From NCBI GenBank assembly GCA_025594325.1, contig JANHCV010000001.1, positions 620,001 to 684,000 of the forward strand: DNA of 64,000 nucleotides, in the 5' to 3' direction. Origin of the DNA: Blastocladiella emersonii ATCC 22665 (Eukaryota > Blastocladiomycota > Blastocladiomycetes > Blastocladiales > Blastocladiaceae). The translations under genes were made by a program, and so were the position numbers. Numbering within the stretch: position 1 is the first letter of the stretch; every line of letters begins with the position of its first letter. This document shows, in pieces, positions 1 to 13,500 of this stretch. Below the pieces are notes generated by a model, which was not told the origin of the DNA, did not search any database, and saw nothing but the letters and a program-made list of their open reading frames with translations.

Positions 1-980
1 ACTTCATAGACAGTACGCTGAGAAGCGGGGTCAAGGTCATTGGAGCTCATGTCCATGTCGTGCTTTGAAAAGCGCAGCGGCCGACCGCGCAAAGTGGCAA
101 GGCTCGAACGGCGAATCCACACGAGAACAGATTTCGCCCACGGCACAAATTCGAGGACGTGGCTCGCACGGGCGACGCGTAACTTTTCACGGCACCCATG
201 CGAGCCATTTCAAAGGAAGGCACGGTGGAAGCGAAAACCGTCTTGGAGGAATGAGACAACGATGTCGATTGGAGAAAGCCATTTCACGGCTCCAGAATAG
301 TTGATCGATGAAGAGGCTTAGGCGTGAAACTCGTACATGGTCCAGTGATTGAGAGTCGGCTCTGCAGCGAGTGATCACGAGTGCTTGGAAGTCGCGCTCC
401 TGAACCTCTCGAACTGGCTGCGCGTTGAGTAACAGCAGGCCCTTGTGAGATTGCCAGTATTCGGGCAGCAGAGTTGAAGGGCGTGCCAAAGCGCTCGTGG
501 CGGTGGTTCACCACGTCGGCCAGCAGCAAGTCCGTCAGCATTCCGTCGCTGGCGTTAAGCAAGTGCGCGAGATGTCTTGGGTTCGCAGCAAAGTCAAAAT
601 CAAGATCGGACAGCGTGCGAAAATTTGGCGCGTTCCAGGTGGCAACGGTGTCGCTGTCACGGTTTGGACATTGGGCGAGAAAAGCTGACTCGAGTGAAGC
701 ATCGCAGCGCCATGCGCTCCGAGCGAAGCGTGATCCATGGGTGCAAGAAGGTCATAGGATGCCGTTGCACCCAGTTAAATGCATGAGCTATCATTTCTAG
801 GAGCGGGTGGGGAGCCTGCTCGGGGAGACCGCGTCGACTCGAAGTGGGCGGCAACGCGCCGCTCGCGCGGGAGTCACTTGCACGCCGAAATGACCAACGC
901 GTCTGTCCGCTCACCTCAACCGGGCTCCTGATAGTTGAAAACGGCTGTTATCTATTACTGTGCACACGGCACCTTCACCA
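1..980. other. gene-poor stretch downstream of CSF1
   Basis: No convincing gene is visible. Short overlapping frames occur on both strands. The only stretch with protein-like composition is a minus-strand frame at 284-751, listed separately. One ACGCGT hexamer lies at 175-180. The CSF1 stop codon is at 981-983, so the right part is probably CSF1 3' flank. Confidence 0.4.
284..751 (-). pseudogene. decayed coding fragment, family unknown
   Basis: A minus-strand frame stays open from the stop at 752-754 to the stop at 284-286. It has no obvious ATG start and no splice signals of the type used by neighbouring genes. Its translation contains plausible globular stretches, for example LAHLLNASDGMLTDLLLADV, followed by less protein-like sequence. 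The style resembles the F-box/LRR-type proteins elsewhere in the window, but I cannot align it to one. It could be a remnant of such a gene or a chance open frame in GC-rich DNA. Confidence 0.2.
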
Positions 981-3900
981 TCACCCGTCCGACCCAAACA
1001 CGCCCGCGAGCGCGCGCAGCACCTCGTCGAGCGGGACCGTGACGTTGCGGTGGGCGAGTTCGGGGACCACGTCCTTCTTGAGCAGCCACTCGAGCGGCGG
1101 CGTGGCCTCGCCCATCATCTTGAGCCGCGGCGCGAGGACCGCGGGCTCGACGGGGACAAATGTCCACGGCGACGCCGTGTCGCCGTCGTCGCCCGTCGCA
1201 ATCACCTGCAGCGTCTTGCGCGTGCGCGCGATCTCGCTCTCGTACAGCGCCAGCACGTCCTGCAGGTTGCGGTACAGGATCATGTTGAGGGCGAGGTCGA
1301 TGAGCCCGTCGAACTGCGTCACGAACACGTGCCGCACCGTCCAGTCGGCGGACGTCGTCCACGTCGACATGGTCAGGTCCGACTTTGGCACCTGCGCGAT
1401 CAGCTTGGTCGTACGCGCGCTCGACGCGGTTGTCGAAGTGGCAACGCCTGGCGCAGCGGCGCCACTTGGTGGTGCAGTCACTGCGCCAGTCCCGGGTGTC
1501 GCGACAGTCCCACGCGCACGCGCGACCCACGCCTGGACCGAGTCGGGCGTCCACCCCGCCGCCGCGTTTCCCTCGGCGGCGGCGAGCGTCACCTTGGTCA
1601 GCTTGAGCTTGTCGAGGTGCGCCTTGAGCACGCGCGGCGTCGGGTTGCCTGCGTTGACCGTGAGGTGCACAAGCGTGCGGTCGAGCGACGCGACCATATG
1701 GTCGGCGTCGAGCAGCGACTCGCCGTAGACGTGGACCGACGCGTAGCCCAGCAGGAACGTGATGTGCCCGCTGAATTCTGAGTTGGTGGTTGAGGGTGGC
1801 GGCTGGTGGACGACGAGGTGCGGCGGGCGCGGTAGACTCCCACTTGTATCGGCGGCAGGAACATCAGGAAGCACGCCGAGCGAGAGCCCGAGCACGTCGC
1901 GCACGCGGTGCTGGATGTTGAGGAACGCCGGGACCGTGCGCGCGGACGTGAGCAGGGTCACGTCGCCAACGCGCACATCGAGGCCGACCGAGGACCCCGC
2001 GACCGCGCGCGCGACGAGGAGCGCGCCGATCGTGCTCACGTTGAGGACCAGGACGACCGCCGTCTGGTACTGCAGCGTGCCGGCGATCCGGTCCAGCCCG
2101 GCCTCGACGACCGTGCGCGACGGCTGCACCTGCGCCGTGGCGTGGATCGCGACCGCGTCGAACCGCGCCTGCACGCGGCCCGTCACGACGACGCTGGCGG
2201 ACGTCGACACATGGATCGTGTTCCGCTCCGCGTGCACGAACACGTCGGGGATGGTGACGGTCGCGACGCCGATCGCCTGGCCCATCTGGACCGTCGCGCG
2301 GACCGCGCCGATTTTGACCAGCGTGTGCGGAAGGTCGAGGCGTGCGGGCTTCGCGGCGCCGCCGGCGGTGGTTGTCGGCGACGACGGAACCCACCCTCCC
2401 GCACCCTCGCGCGAGACAGCCGACGACCCGGTATTCGCGCAGCTCCCGCGCGGGGCAAACTCGGTCCACTCGTCGACCCAGACCGCCATGTCGGCGAAAT
2501 GCCGCAGGACGACGTTGACGGCGAGCTCAGGAAGCTCGCACACCATGCCCGAGCGCGGGTTGTATGCGACGGTGAGGTCGACAGCGCTCGCCGTCAGGCA
2601 GTCGTCGGTCGCGAACGGGTGGTGGATGGCGACGGCGCAGTTGGACACGTGCAGCGCGGCCTCGGTGCGCGCCGGATCGAAGAAGGCGGTCGCGGCGAAC
2701 TGGACCTGTCCGACGCACTTGGACACCTTGCCCTTGAGGTCAATAATCGTCGGCTCGATGACGACGAGGACGCGGAACGGGAACGGCGCCGCAGCGGCAG
2801 TCGCGGGCCGCGGCGATGGGAGCGCGGCCGCTGCCGCGAGAACGGGCGAGGATGGCGCAGACTGGAACGTGGAGCGGGGCGACGACGGCGACGTGGGAGC
2901 CGGTGCGCGCGGCGGCCGCGGCGACTCGAGCAGCGACCGCACGAGGTTGATGACGGACGGGAGCAGCGTGTTCCGCGTCTCGGCGACGTGCACCCACATG
3001 AGCCCGTCGCGCAGCTGCACCATGATCCACGGCAGCGCGATGACCGAGTCGATGAGCGTGCCCTTGCCGCCCTGCAGCGTGAAGTCGACGGTGAGCCCGA
3101 GCAACGAGTCGGCGGGCGCGGCTGCGGGCTGCGCCGCCGCCGCCACCGGTTCCGCGGCAACAGGACTCGGCGGTGCGATCAGCGAGTCGGCAAGGACCTG
3201 CGCCGCGAGAATGACGTTGGTCGACTCGTCGATGATGCGGAAGATGCTCGGGAGCAGGTGCGACTGGATCGTGAGCTGCGTCGGGCGCACCGTGCACTCC
3301 CAGCGCGATCCGCGATTAACGAGGACGACCTCGGGGAACGCGATCGTCGACCCGTCAATCGACAGCTTCATGTCATGGACGACGGCCACGTACTGCGTGC
3401 CGTTCTGGTTGCGCGCGAACGCGGCCTCGCGCAGGACAAATTCGGTCGAGTGCCGCGCGTCGACGAGCAGGTGGCACGTCACGCCCTCGAGAATCAGGTC
3501 AAAGTCCTTGACGACGGCGGGGGCGGCCTCGGCCTCGGTTTCCGCCGCCACCGCAGCAGAAGCAGCATCGGGCGTCGGCGACGCGGCCGTGGACCGCAGG
3601 TCGAGCGAGTCGATCACCTTCTGCGTCGTTGCCGTAAGCTTACCGAGCTCGGCCTGCTTGGCCTTGCGGCGCGCCTTAGCCTCGGCCGTGATATACGCGA
3701 CGAGGTCGACGAGCTGGAGCATGGCCTTGGGCTGGACCATCATGTCGAGGCGGTGGACGACGACGCGCATGGCGGCGGCCGACGAGACGGAGAGCCCGAA
3801 CCGGAGGTGCGAGAGGACCGCGTTGGCCGTGGACAGGAACGCGAGGCTGAACTGGTCCGAGTGGAACGTCCAGATCTCGCTTGCCTTGGACCCGGTGATG

Positions 3901-6900
3901 CGGCCCGAGTGCACGTGCAGGTTGCCGCGCTCCGTGACCATGAGCAGCGAGACGCCGTCGCACGCGACGCTGACGCGCATGTCGCTGCCCGCCGCCGCCG
4001 CCGCGGGGCCCGTGACGGCCGCAGGCTTCCCGCCCGCGAGCTTGCTGAACTCGGGCGAGAGGTACAGGAGCAGCTCGAGGACATCGTCGATCTCGCGGCC
4101 GAGGAGCGAGAGCGACGTCTCGATGGGCTCGAGCGTCGACGACGACACGGTGCCCTCGACGCGGCCGACGAGCACGTGCATGGCGCCGCCGTGCGTGTCG
4201 ATCTGCAGCGTCGGGAGCGTCACGAAGAAGGAGGCGGGCTGGCCGACGTACTGGAACCCGAGCTGGTTGCGGCTCACGTCGACCATCCAGCCCGCGGGGC
4301 CGAGCGAGACGGCGACGCTGGTCTTGGAGTGCACCGAGAGCGACGGGAGCGCGCCGAGCGAAATGGCGACGCTGGGCGCGAGGATCTGGATCTCGCCAAG
4401 GAGGCCCGGGCCCGGCGCCGATGCAGCCGCGCCATTCCCGCCGCCGATCCCGAGTGCGGACAGCGACACGTAGTTCTTCCACTCGTCGACGAACGCGTAG
4501 AACTGGATAATGTTCTGCGGGAGGTCGACCTCAAGCTCGCCGATGCGCGCGACGTGGCCGATGCGCGAGATGCCGGTACACTGGCGGAGGTTGAGGACCG
4601 CGAGCGGCGTGGTGGTGCTGACGGCGAGCCGCGCCGACGCTAGCATCCAGCTCCACGACTCGTGGCGCTCGCGCTGGTTGGGTCCCGTCGACGTCGAGTG
4701 TGGCCCGCCGCCGCCCGCGTGGCCCGAAAGCTGCAGCGCCATGCAGGTGACCCACGACGCGGTGATTTCCGAGAGCACGAGGCTGGCCGAGATCTTGGCC
4801 GACGCAAACGCCAGCGTGATGGTGCCGAAACTCACGACGACGTGGCGGTCCGTGAACGGGAACCGCGAGCGCGCGCTGGGCTGCTTGGCCGAGGCCGCCG
4901 CAGGCGCGGCCGGCGTGGCGGTAGTAGGGGATGTCGCGGTCGCCTGCTCGATAAACGTCTTCGCTAGCGCCAGGGCACTCGGCTTGAGCGCGACCGCGAG
5001 CGAGTCGGTGTGGAGGACGATCTGCTCGCCGGCGCGCGACGAGAGGTGGATCCCGTGGACCGCGAGCGTGTTATCCTCGACGGCCAGCAAAACATTGGAG
5101 CAGTTGAGCGTGACGAGTTTCTGGAGCTTCCCCGCGGCGACATCGAGGAACGACGTGCTCGCGCCGGCGCCCTCGGCCGCCCACACGAACCGGAACGCGT
5201 CGGCCATCTTCACCGGATCCATCTTCCACGCGCGCAGGAGCGCGGGAACCTGGGCCGCCGCGAACCCCGCAGGTCTACCGGCGCGCAGCTCGGCGGCGAG
5301 CGCCGCGTGCGCCGCGGGCCCGCGCATGTACGCGCGGAAGTGGCACAGGAGCCGCCACGTCTGCGCCTGCTGGTGGGTGCGGGCGCCGAGGCGCCACAGG
5401 TTGGACGGCTGCGCGAGGAACGCCGGGTCGCGCATCGCGGGCGGCGCGGCGGCCGCCATGAGGGCGAGGAAGGATTCGGCGGCGGGCGGCGAGTCGAGAT
5501 CGGGCACCGTCCACGCCTCGAGGGCGAGCGGGAGCAGCTCGGGTTTCGCCACCTTGAGATCGATTGTCGAGCAGTCGCCGCGGATCCGCTCGCTCCCGTC
5601 GAATACGATGCGGTCGATGTGGAACGTCATGACGGGGTCCGCGGTCGCCACACTCGCCGCGCCCGCGCGCGCGGTGCCCGTCGACCCGGGGGAGCCGGAC
5701 GACGGCGGCGACGCGGACGCGAGCGGGTTGCCCGGGTGCAGGTCGGCGGCGAAATCGAGCCCGGAGATTTGCAGCTGGATCCAGTCAGGCCCGAGGGCGC
5801 CCTCGACGGACCGCAGGTGCGCGCGGGTCTTGAGCAGGTCCTGCGTCGGGAGGTCCTGGACGACGACGAGGGTGACGGCGCTGAGGGCGATCCCGATGGT
5901 CACCGAGCTCGGCGCGGGCGCGGGCGCCGCGGCGCGGTTCATGGCGGCAATGTACGAGAGGTACAGCGAGTCGTACATGGAGTCGACGGTCGGGAACGTG
6001 GCGGCGAAGGCGGTCGACCGCGCGAGCGACGCGGGCGTCACGACCACGTCCATGGACCCGTGGCACTCGACGAACAGCACGCGGTCGTTGTCGGCGAGGT
6101 ACGACTCGAGCAGCGCGAGCAGCGCGTGCGGCGCGTGGACGCCCGATTTCGCCGCGGCCGCTGCCGCCGCCTCGTCCTCGGACTGCTCGGTGAGCGTGTC
6201 CGCCATAAGCACCGCGTCCGCATCATAGATGCGCAAGAAGTGGCGGTACGGCACGACGACCGCGTCGCCGCCCGAAACGGGGAACCGGACGTGCCCCGCG
6301 GCCGCTGCGGCAGCCCCGCCACCCGCGCTGCCGAAGCGGTGCTGGCTCGACGTCTGCGTCGACGACCGCTGGCGGACCGAGTCGAAATCGGGCGCCGTGG
6401 CAAACGAGTAGACGGACGTGGACGACGCCGAGTCGGGTTGGCTGACGCTGTGCGCGTGGCCCACGCCATCGCCGGTACTGAGCCGCGAGAGCCGGCTGTG
6501 CGGCGACGTGGACCCGAGCGGTGCGCCGGGCCGCGCGGAGGCCGGGCTCGGCATCATGGGGTCGACCTGGTCGTCCTCCTCGTCGTCGTACACGATGGCC
6601 GAGACGGCGTCGCCGTCGTAGCTGCTCTCCTCCCCATCCTCCTCGTCGTACGCGTCCGTCACATCCTGCTGCTGCCTCGGCGCCGCCGCGCTGGACGCTG
6701 GCGGCGCCCCCGCGTGCTCGTTGAGGTCGTACAGGTTGTAGTCGGACGCGGAGAACGGCATACCGGGCGCGGACGGCTGCGACGCCATGAGCGACGAGAA
6801 CATGGGCGGGGCGAACCAGGCGGGCGGCGACTCGGGGAGCGGGGTCCCGAACAGGTGGCTGACGCGGCCGGTCGGCGCGTCGTGCTTGCGGACGTGCGCG

Positions 6901-9900
6901 AGCCGGTGCTGGCGCGCCTTGGCCGAGTCGCCCGGCCGCGACCGCAGGTGCGCGCTGAGCATGCGCGACCGGACGCTGGCGATCTCGAGCGCGTCGTCAC
7001 CCCCACTTGCCGCGGTGGACAGCGAGTGTACGATGGCGAGGGCGTCGAGCGTGCACAGCAGCGTCGAGTCAGCGCCGAGATCCTCGACACCTGCCCGCAA
7101 CGCGTGCGCGGCGAGGTGCAGGACGTTTCCCTCGTCGCACACGACGCGCACGTCGAGGTCCTGGACATCCGCGGCGATCTGCGCGAGCGACGTTAACTTG
7201 GCCTCGGGCGGCGCGATGCGGTTGTCAAAGTCGTCGATGAGCGCGTCGAAGCACTTGGCAAAGGCGGCGAGCCCGTGGAGCGACTCGAGCGAGATGGACC
7301 CGGCGACGCGGTCGACGTCCACGCGCCACGAGACGGCGTACTCGGGGTTATCGGGCGGGAGCCCGAACAGGCGGTGGCCGTGGATCGCGATGGCGTGCAG
7401 GGCGAGGTTGTCAGCGGGGCACGCGCGGGCGCCGGTCCACGACACGGGCCACAGGTCGACCTGGATGTCCTGGAAGTGCGGCGTGATGCGGGTATCAACC
7501 GTGACCTGGTGCGTGAACAGCGCCGAGTGCGCGTCGAGCGCGTACAGGGTCTCGGGGAGGACCAGCTTGATGTCCGTCAGCACCGCCGTGATCATGGTAT
7601 CCTGCGGCGCCGACGGCGGCGCGCCCGGGACGGCCGTGGACGCGGGCGCGCGGCCGCGCGACTTGTACTCCTCGAGCGTCATGTAGTCGGGCGTGAGCCC
7701 GATGTAGTTGTCGATGAGGATGATCAGGTACCGGACGAGGAACCCGAACGCGTGGATGGTACCGGGCCCCGCCGTGATGTCCATTTCGAGCACGTCGGGC
7801 GACGCGTCGCTCGCGGGCGCCGTCGAGTTGTACGTGTAGGACCCGCGGATCCCGACCGACCGCGTCTGCAAGGCGCGCCGCGCGTCGGGCGACAGGAACG
7901 CGCCGAACGTGGTGCTCGCCGAGAACGAGAAGTCGGCCGTCGCGTCCATGAGCTCGACGTTGAACCCGACGGGGACCGTCGGCGCCATGAACTCGACGAG
8001 CGGAATGTCGATCCCCGCCGTGAGCTTGTCGGTGCGGACCACGAGGAAATTGTTCTGCTCGAGGTCGTTGGGCACGTCGATCACGTTGAGCTCGTTGATG
8101 CACAGGTACAGCACGAGGTCGCGGAACGCGAGGTCGAACCGGTACCGGAACGGCGTAAAGGCGGCGAGCGGCGGGACCGTTTTTGGCGCGAGCGGGTCGT
8201 CGGACGCCCAGTCGCCGATCAGGTCCTGGACCAGGTTGATGTGGTCGCGCAGGAGGAACGCGGTCGTCGACACGACATTCGCCCCAATCGTCCATGTGCG
8301 CTCCGCGTTCCACGTCTCCGGCGATGGCATCGCGGCGGTGATCTCGATGCGCTCACATCGTAGCATCTCGGCGTAGTTGACGCTCGACGAGACGGACGGC
8401 GCGTGCAGCGTGACATGCGCCGTGGTCGTGTACCCGACGCCGGGGCGCGCGATCATGGGAACAATGACCATGGCGGACGCGCCGCCCTCGACCTTGATAT
8501 CGAGCCACCCGTACGGCCGGCCCGAACCCGTGACGCCCGCCGCGGCAGCCGCAGCGGCCGCGTCGCCGCCGTGCGTGCTCGCGTAGGTCGCGTCCTTGGA
8601 CGCCTCGCGCGTGGGCACGCGCCAGGTGGTCGGGCCCTTAAACTTGACAAACACCTTGAGCGCCGTGTGCAGGCGCAGGTCGCCGGGCGAGAGCCGGTGC
8701 GTGACCTCGGTGTCGCGGTAGATGAACGGGAAGAAGAAGTTTTGCAGCCGCGCGCGCTGGCGGTCGGTCCAGGGCCCGTAGTGCACGGTGGCGCCCTGGA
8801 ACACGAGGTCGACGCCCCATTCCGGGTCGAGGTCGCCGTTTCCGATATCGTCGGCGGCACTGCCGCCACCGCCACTGCGTGGCGCGGTCGGGTCGCAGAT
8901 TCCCGCCGTGTCCGTGTAGTAAGAGAGGAGCAGCTCCGAGAAATCGACGACGTTGGTGACCTGCGCGTACTCGTCGGCGGCCACGGCCTCGGCCTTGCCC
9001 GCGGCGGGCTGGTACCGGTGCAGGCCGTGCCACTCGGTCTGGGCGGGTGGCGGGCGGGTCCAGCGGCCGAGGAAGAAGCTGCGCAGTTTGGCACGGAGCG
9101 AGCGGTACGCTGGCCGACTCGAGAGCCGGTTGCTACGCGGTGTGATCGTTAGTGACGGGAACGTGAGGATTGCATTGTGAGTGAGCGTACAGGTGCGACT
9201 CGCTCTGGAACGTGACACCCTGCGCAGTGAGCGACGGCGGGCGGTAGTCGACGTTGGCGCGCATCTGCATGTGGCCGCGCGAGAAGGCGAGCTGGACCAC
9301 CGACTTGTACTGGTCGAGCGGTGACCTTGACTGCGGGAGCGCGTCAGCATTCGGCCGCGATGACACCAATGAAGAAAACGTACAGGAACAATGGCGTAGC
9401 TTCCGTTGGCCTTTTTCCAGTCGAGGACGAGGACGGTCGGGAGCTGCGGGTTGCCGACGACGATGCAGCCCTTGCCCGAGACGATCTCGATGGGGAAGAG
9501 CTGGCGGAACCACGAGTCGGCGGGTGGTGGTGGCCGCGCGGCGGTCGGCGCGGTCTTGCCGTCGCCGAGGTCTGCGAATTCGCGTCAGCACACAGTCGAA
9601 TCACACCGAAAGCGGAAACCAAAGCGAGCGTACTCAGTGGGTCCTGCGACGAGAGGTGTATGCTTTGCGAGCTGGCGCGCGAGAGCGGGCGGTCCGCGGT
9701 CGACTTGCGCAGCTGCTCCTCGATCCAGTCAAAGACCGGGGTGCGGTTGTACATGATCCACTCGACGCCCTTGAGGCGGACGCCGATGCGGCAGACCTTC
9801 TGATCCGCCGATGAAGCCGATCCCGATGCGGGAGGCGCCGGCGCGGCGGTACCCGAGGCAGCAACCACGTCGCGCTCCTCGCGCACGACGAGCGACCAGT

Positions 9901-10213
9901 AGCGGAAGGTGATGTGGCCCTGCAGGATGCATATGGACTGGTTCTCGGCGTGGTAGCGCAGGTTGCGGAACGAGAGGCGGCCGCCGAGGATGGCGAGCTT
10001 GACGGACTCGACCTCGACGTGGGCGCGGTAGTTGCGCCAGGTCCAGTAGGAGGCGAACCACGACAGCACGCTGGCGACGAGCCGGTTGAAGTAGAAGAGG
10101 AAGAAGAGCATGACCACGACGACGACGAGGCAGTAGACGAAGAAGGTCCAGATCTGCAGCTCGGACGACAGGTCCTGCGTCGGGTCGACGATGACCGAGG
10201 GCGTGACGGCCAT
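981..10213 (-). CDS. CSF1: Csf1/BLTP1 bridge-like lipid transfer protein
   Basis: Fungal Csf1, homologous to animal BLTP1 (KIAA1109/Tweek), a giant rod-like protein that moves bulk lipid between the ER and other membranes. Exons by eye: 10213-9634, 9571-9384, 9330-9191 and 9132-981, giving 3019 aa, close to the usual fungal length near 3000. Donors are GTACGC, GTACGT and GTACGC. A transmembrane helix lies at about residues 20-45 (VYCLVVVVVMLFFLFYFNR), followed by the family block WRNYRAHVEVESVKLAILGG and GHITFRYW. Exon 2 encodes the conserved FPIEIVSGKGCIVVGN motif, which confirms both introns around it. The last exon, over 8 kb, is uninterrupted. The rest is long beta-rich sequence with low-complexity Ala/Pro linkers. 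The ATG at 10211-10213 directly precedes the recognisable N-terminus. It is divergent from ATG2, which encodes another bridge-type lipid transfer protein. Confidence 0.95.
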
Positions 10214-10599
10214 GGTGGCGGGGAGTGGTGGATCAGCCGAAACGGCGCGTTAGGTCGGCAGCGCGGCGGCGTGGGTGGGAGGGGCGGGTCGCGGGTATCG
10301 TTGCATCAAGTGTCTAGCGTCGATTCATGGGCGCGGGCGCATCGGGGCGCGAGGAAGGGCGGGAGGAAGGGGGAGAGACAGAGATAGCGGGGTGGCGCAT
10401 CTGCAGGCGCGGCGCGCGCATCACGTTGCGTCTGCGCCACGCCGGGTTCGCGTCGCTCGTCCACGTCGCGCGCGTTTCGCCATCCGCGCTCTCTCCATCC
10501 CCAACCGGCCCGCCAGCGGCCGCCCATGTAACAACAGTACCACCTACAGCAAGCTCTACACGCCACGCACCATATCATACCCGCCCGCTCCGCCGTACC
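10214..10599. promoter_or_regulatory. shared CSF1/ATG2 divergent intergenic region
   Basis: 386 bp separate the start codons of two divergently transcribed bridge-type lipid-transfer genes, so both 5' flanks must lie here. I see no TATA box. The sequence is GC-rich with the run GCATCACGTTGCG at about 10418-10430, a variant of the GCATCACGTG found in other intergenic regions of this window. The + strand open frames here (for example from 10275 and 10327) look like chance. Confidence 0.5.
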
Positions 10600-13500
10600 A
10601 TGTGGGGCTTCCCTGGTGCGTGCCCCGCTCGCCCGCCCGCAGATGACGCTCGCTCACCCACCTCCCCCGCAACGCCACAGCCTTTGCCCTGCCCGCCAAC
10701 CTGCAGAAGCGGCTCGTCAAGTTCCTCCTGAAGCGCGCGCTCGGCCAGTTTCTGCGCGATGACATCAACCTCGACCAGCTCGACGTGTCGCTCGGCGCCA
10801 CGGGCACGCTGGCGCTGCGCGACCTGGCCCTCGACGTCGACCAGCTCAACGCCGCGGTCCTTGCCGCCGCCCCGCTCGCCGCCGTCTCGGGCACCGTCGC
10901 GTCCATCCACGTCGCCGTCCCCTGGACGAACCTGTCCGACGCCAGCTGCGAGATCCACGTCTCGGGCATCCACCTGCAGCTGACCCCGCGCGCCAACCTC
11001 GGCCAGTTCTCGGGGTCTCGGACTGGCGACCCGACCGCGTCCTACCTCGCCGAAATGACCAACTCGGTCTACATCGCCAACGAGTTCCTCCAGCGCCAGG
11101 GCGGCCGCATGCACGCCGCGCACTCGCCCGACGAGGACGCCCCGCCTCCTTCACCCGCCGCCGCCTCGCCCGACACGCCGACGGGGCTCGAGGGCGTGCA
11201 GCTCCTGTCGGGCATGATCGACCGCATCATGGCCAAGCTCAAGCTGCGCATCGTCAACACGGCCGTGTCCATCTTCATCGACGACGGTCCGCCGCTGCGG
11301 CTGTCGATCGGCGACATTGTCCTCGACGAGTCCTCGCCCACCTTCTTCGAGGCCACCAAGACCGCGATGCTGAGCTCGCTGCACGTCCTGCTCGGGCCGG
11401 ACCCGATCCTGTGGTGCGAGTCGCCCATCGTCATCAACTTCTCGCTCCCGACCCCCGGCCACGTCGTCGCCCGCGTCGACGTGCCCGAGCTCACCGGCGC
11501 GCTGTGGCCGCAGGACCTTCGCGCGCTCGCCCGCTTCGCGCCCATTTTCGAGGCCGCGGGCGCGTCCCGTCGACACCGGTCCCCCGAGTCGGGATGGAGC
11601 ACGCCCTCGTCCGCATCCGCGACCCCGCTCACCAGCGACGACGACGACGAGTTCGCCGGCGTGCGGCTACCCGGGCGCGCGCCGGCCCCGCCGCCACAGC
11701 CCATCCGCGCTTCTGGGACAGACGCGCCCCGCTCGCCGCGCCAGTCCCGCGGCGAGGCCGCGTCCTCGCGACCGCCGTCGCGCGGCTCGCTCAACCAGCA
11801 GCACCGCTCCCAATCCCCGCCGACGTCCGCATCCGAGAGCGACTACGACAGCGACGGGTTCGCGTCGGCGGCGCCGTTCCAGTCGAGCCAAGCCAACACC
11901 GTCTTCTACTCGGCGATCCACGAGTCGGTGCTCATCGCGCCCAAGAAGCAGGACGGCCTGTCGCTCGTCGTCGGCCTCGTCAGCGTCCTCGTCGCCCTCG
12001 CCGACCCGCCGCTCGGTGTCGCGCGCGCCGACGCGGACGTGACGCTCGCCGCTGCCGGACCGCATCTCCGGTTCTCGGTCGAGTCGCTCGACGTCGAGGC
12101 GTCGGCTACGGGCGCAGACCTGGTCGCTAAGCTCGCCAATTTCTCTGTGGATGAGAGACGCGATGCGTCGGCCGCACCGCACGTCCGTCTCCTCCACGTC
12201 CCCTCGGCCACGCTGCACGCGAGGGAGAAAGTGGTCCGCGTCCCGACTGCCGCCATGTTCAGCGACCCGGGGCTCGCGGACCGCCTCGCGGTGCTGCAGG
12301 CCGCCGTCGCGTCCGCGAGCCCCGAGCCCGCCGCCGAGGACTGGGACGGCGATGCGTCCGTCGAGCAGCTCCCGCCGCCCCCACCACCACCTCGGCCGGC
12401 GTCCGCCAGTGGCGGTGGGATCGTGCTCGAAATCGAAGACCTGCACGTCACGGCGCAGGTCCAGGCGCTCCCAACCAACCCGGTCGCGCTGTACGAGGTG
12501 CAGCTGCGCCGCGTCCGCGTCGCGCCGGACCTGTCGGGCCACGTCGCGTCGCTCTCCGTCTCGCTCGGCACCAACCCGCCGCTCCTGAGCGCCGACGCGG
12601 GGCTCGACTTCCGCGTCGTCCCCGGCACCCCGCCGGGCCTGCCCGCGCACCTCGCCCCCGCGCGCGCCAAGCAGCACCTCGTCGTGACGGGCTCGCGGTT
12701 CCGCGTGACGCTGACGCGGGGCGATTTCTGTGCCATGATGGCGGCCGCTGCGTCGCCGTACGTGCCGCCGCCGACGGCGCCCGTCCCGCTCGCGGTCCGG
12801 TTCGATGTGGCGGGGTTCGAGCTCGGCGTGCCTGACCTGCGCCTCGGGTTGCATGTGCCGAAAGTCGAGCTCACGCTCGTCGGGACCGACTACGCGCTCA
12901 CCGCGGCGTGTTTCTCGGCGACGCAGGATGGGCGGACCGTGTTTGAGCACGGGATCGAGGACGCGGAGCCCGTCGTGATTTGTGGACGTGGGGCCGAGCA
13001 CAGTGTCCTGATCCGGCACGTCCACTACTGGCCCGACCCGCGCGACCAGGCGCTCGCCAAGGAGGCCGAGGAGTACTTTGCGGTTCCGGTACGCTCTCAC
13101 GGTCATTCGCTCATTTCTGCGTCGCTGACCTGCAGTCCTCGCAGCCCGTCGCCATCGACCCACCACCACCCGCGCCGACAACAAGGCTCACGGTCAAAGA
13201 CCTGCACGTCGTCGCGACCCCCTCGCCCACCTCGTGGGTGTGCCGCGGCGACATCGAATCGCTCGAGGCCGTGTGGCACCCCGGCGCCCTGTCCGCGACG
13301 ATGCACTCGGCCGCCGTCGTGATCAACGACCACCCGATTCTGGCCGTCGAGGGCCTGTACGTCTCGCTCGACTCGGAGCCCACGGTCGCGCCCGACGGCA
13401 ACCCGACGGGCCACGTCCTGCGCCGCCTCCTCGTCGACCGCCCGCAGATCACGGTCTCGCTCACGCCCGAGTCGGTCGCCACCGCGCTCGAGGTCGCTGA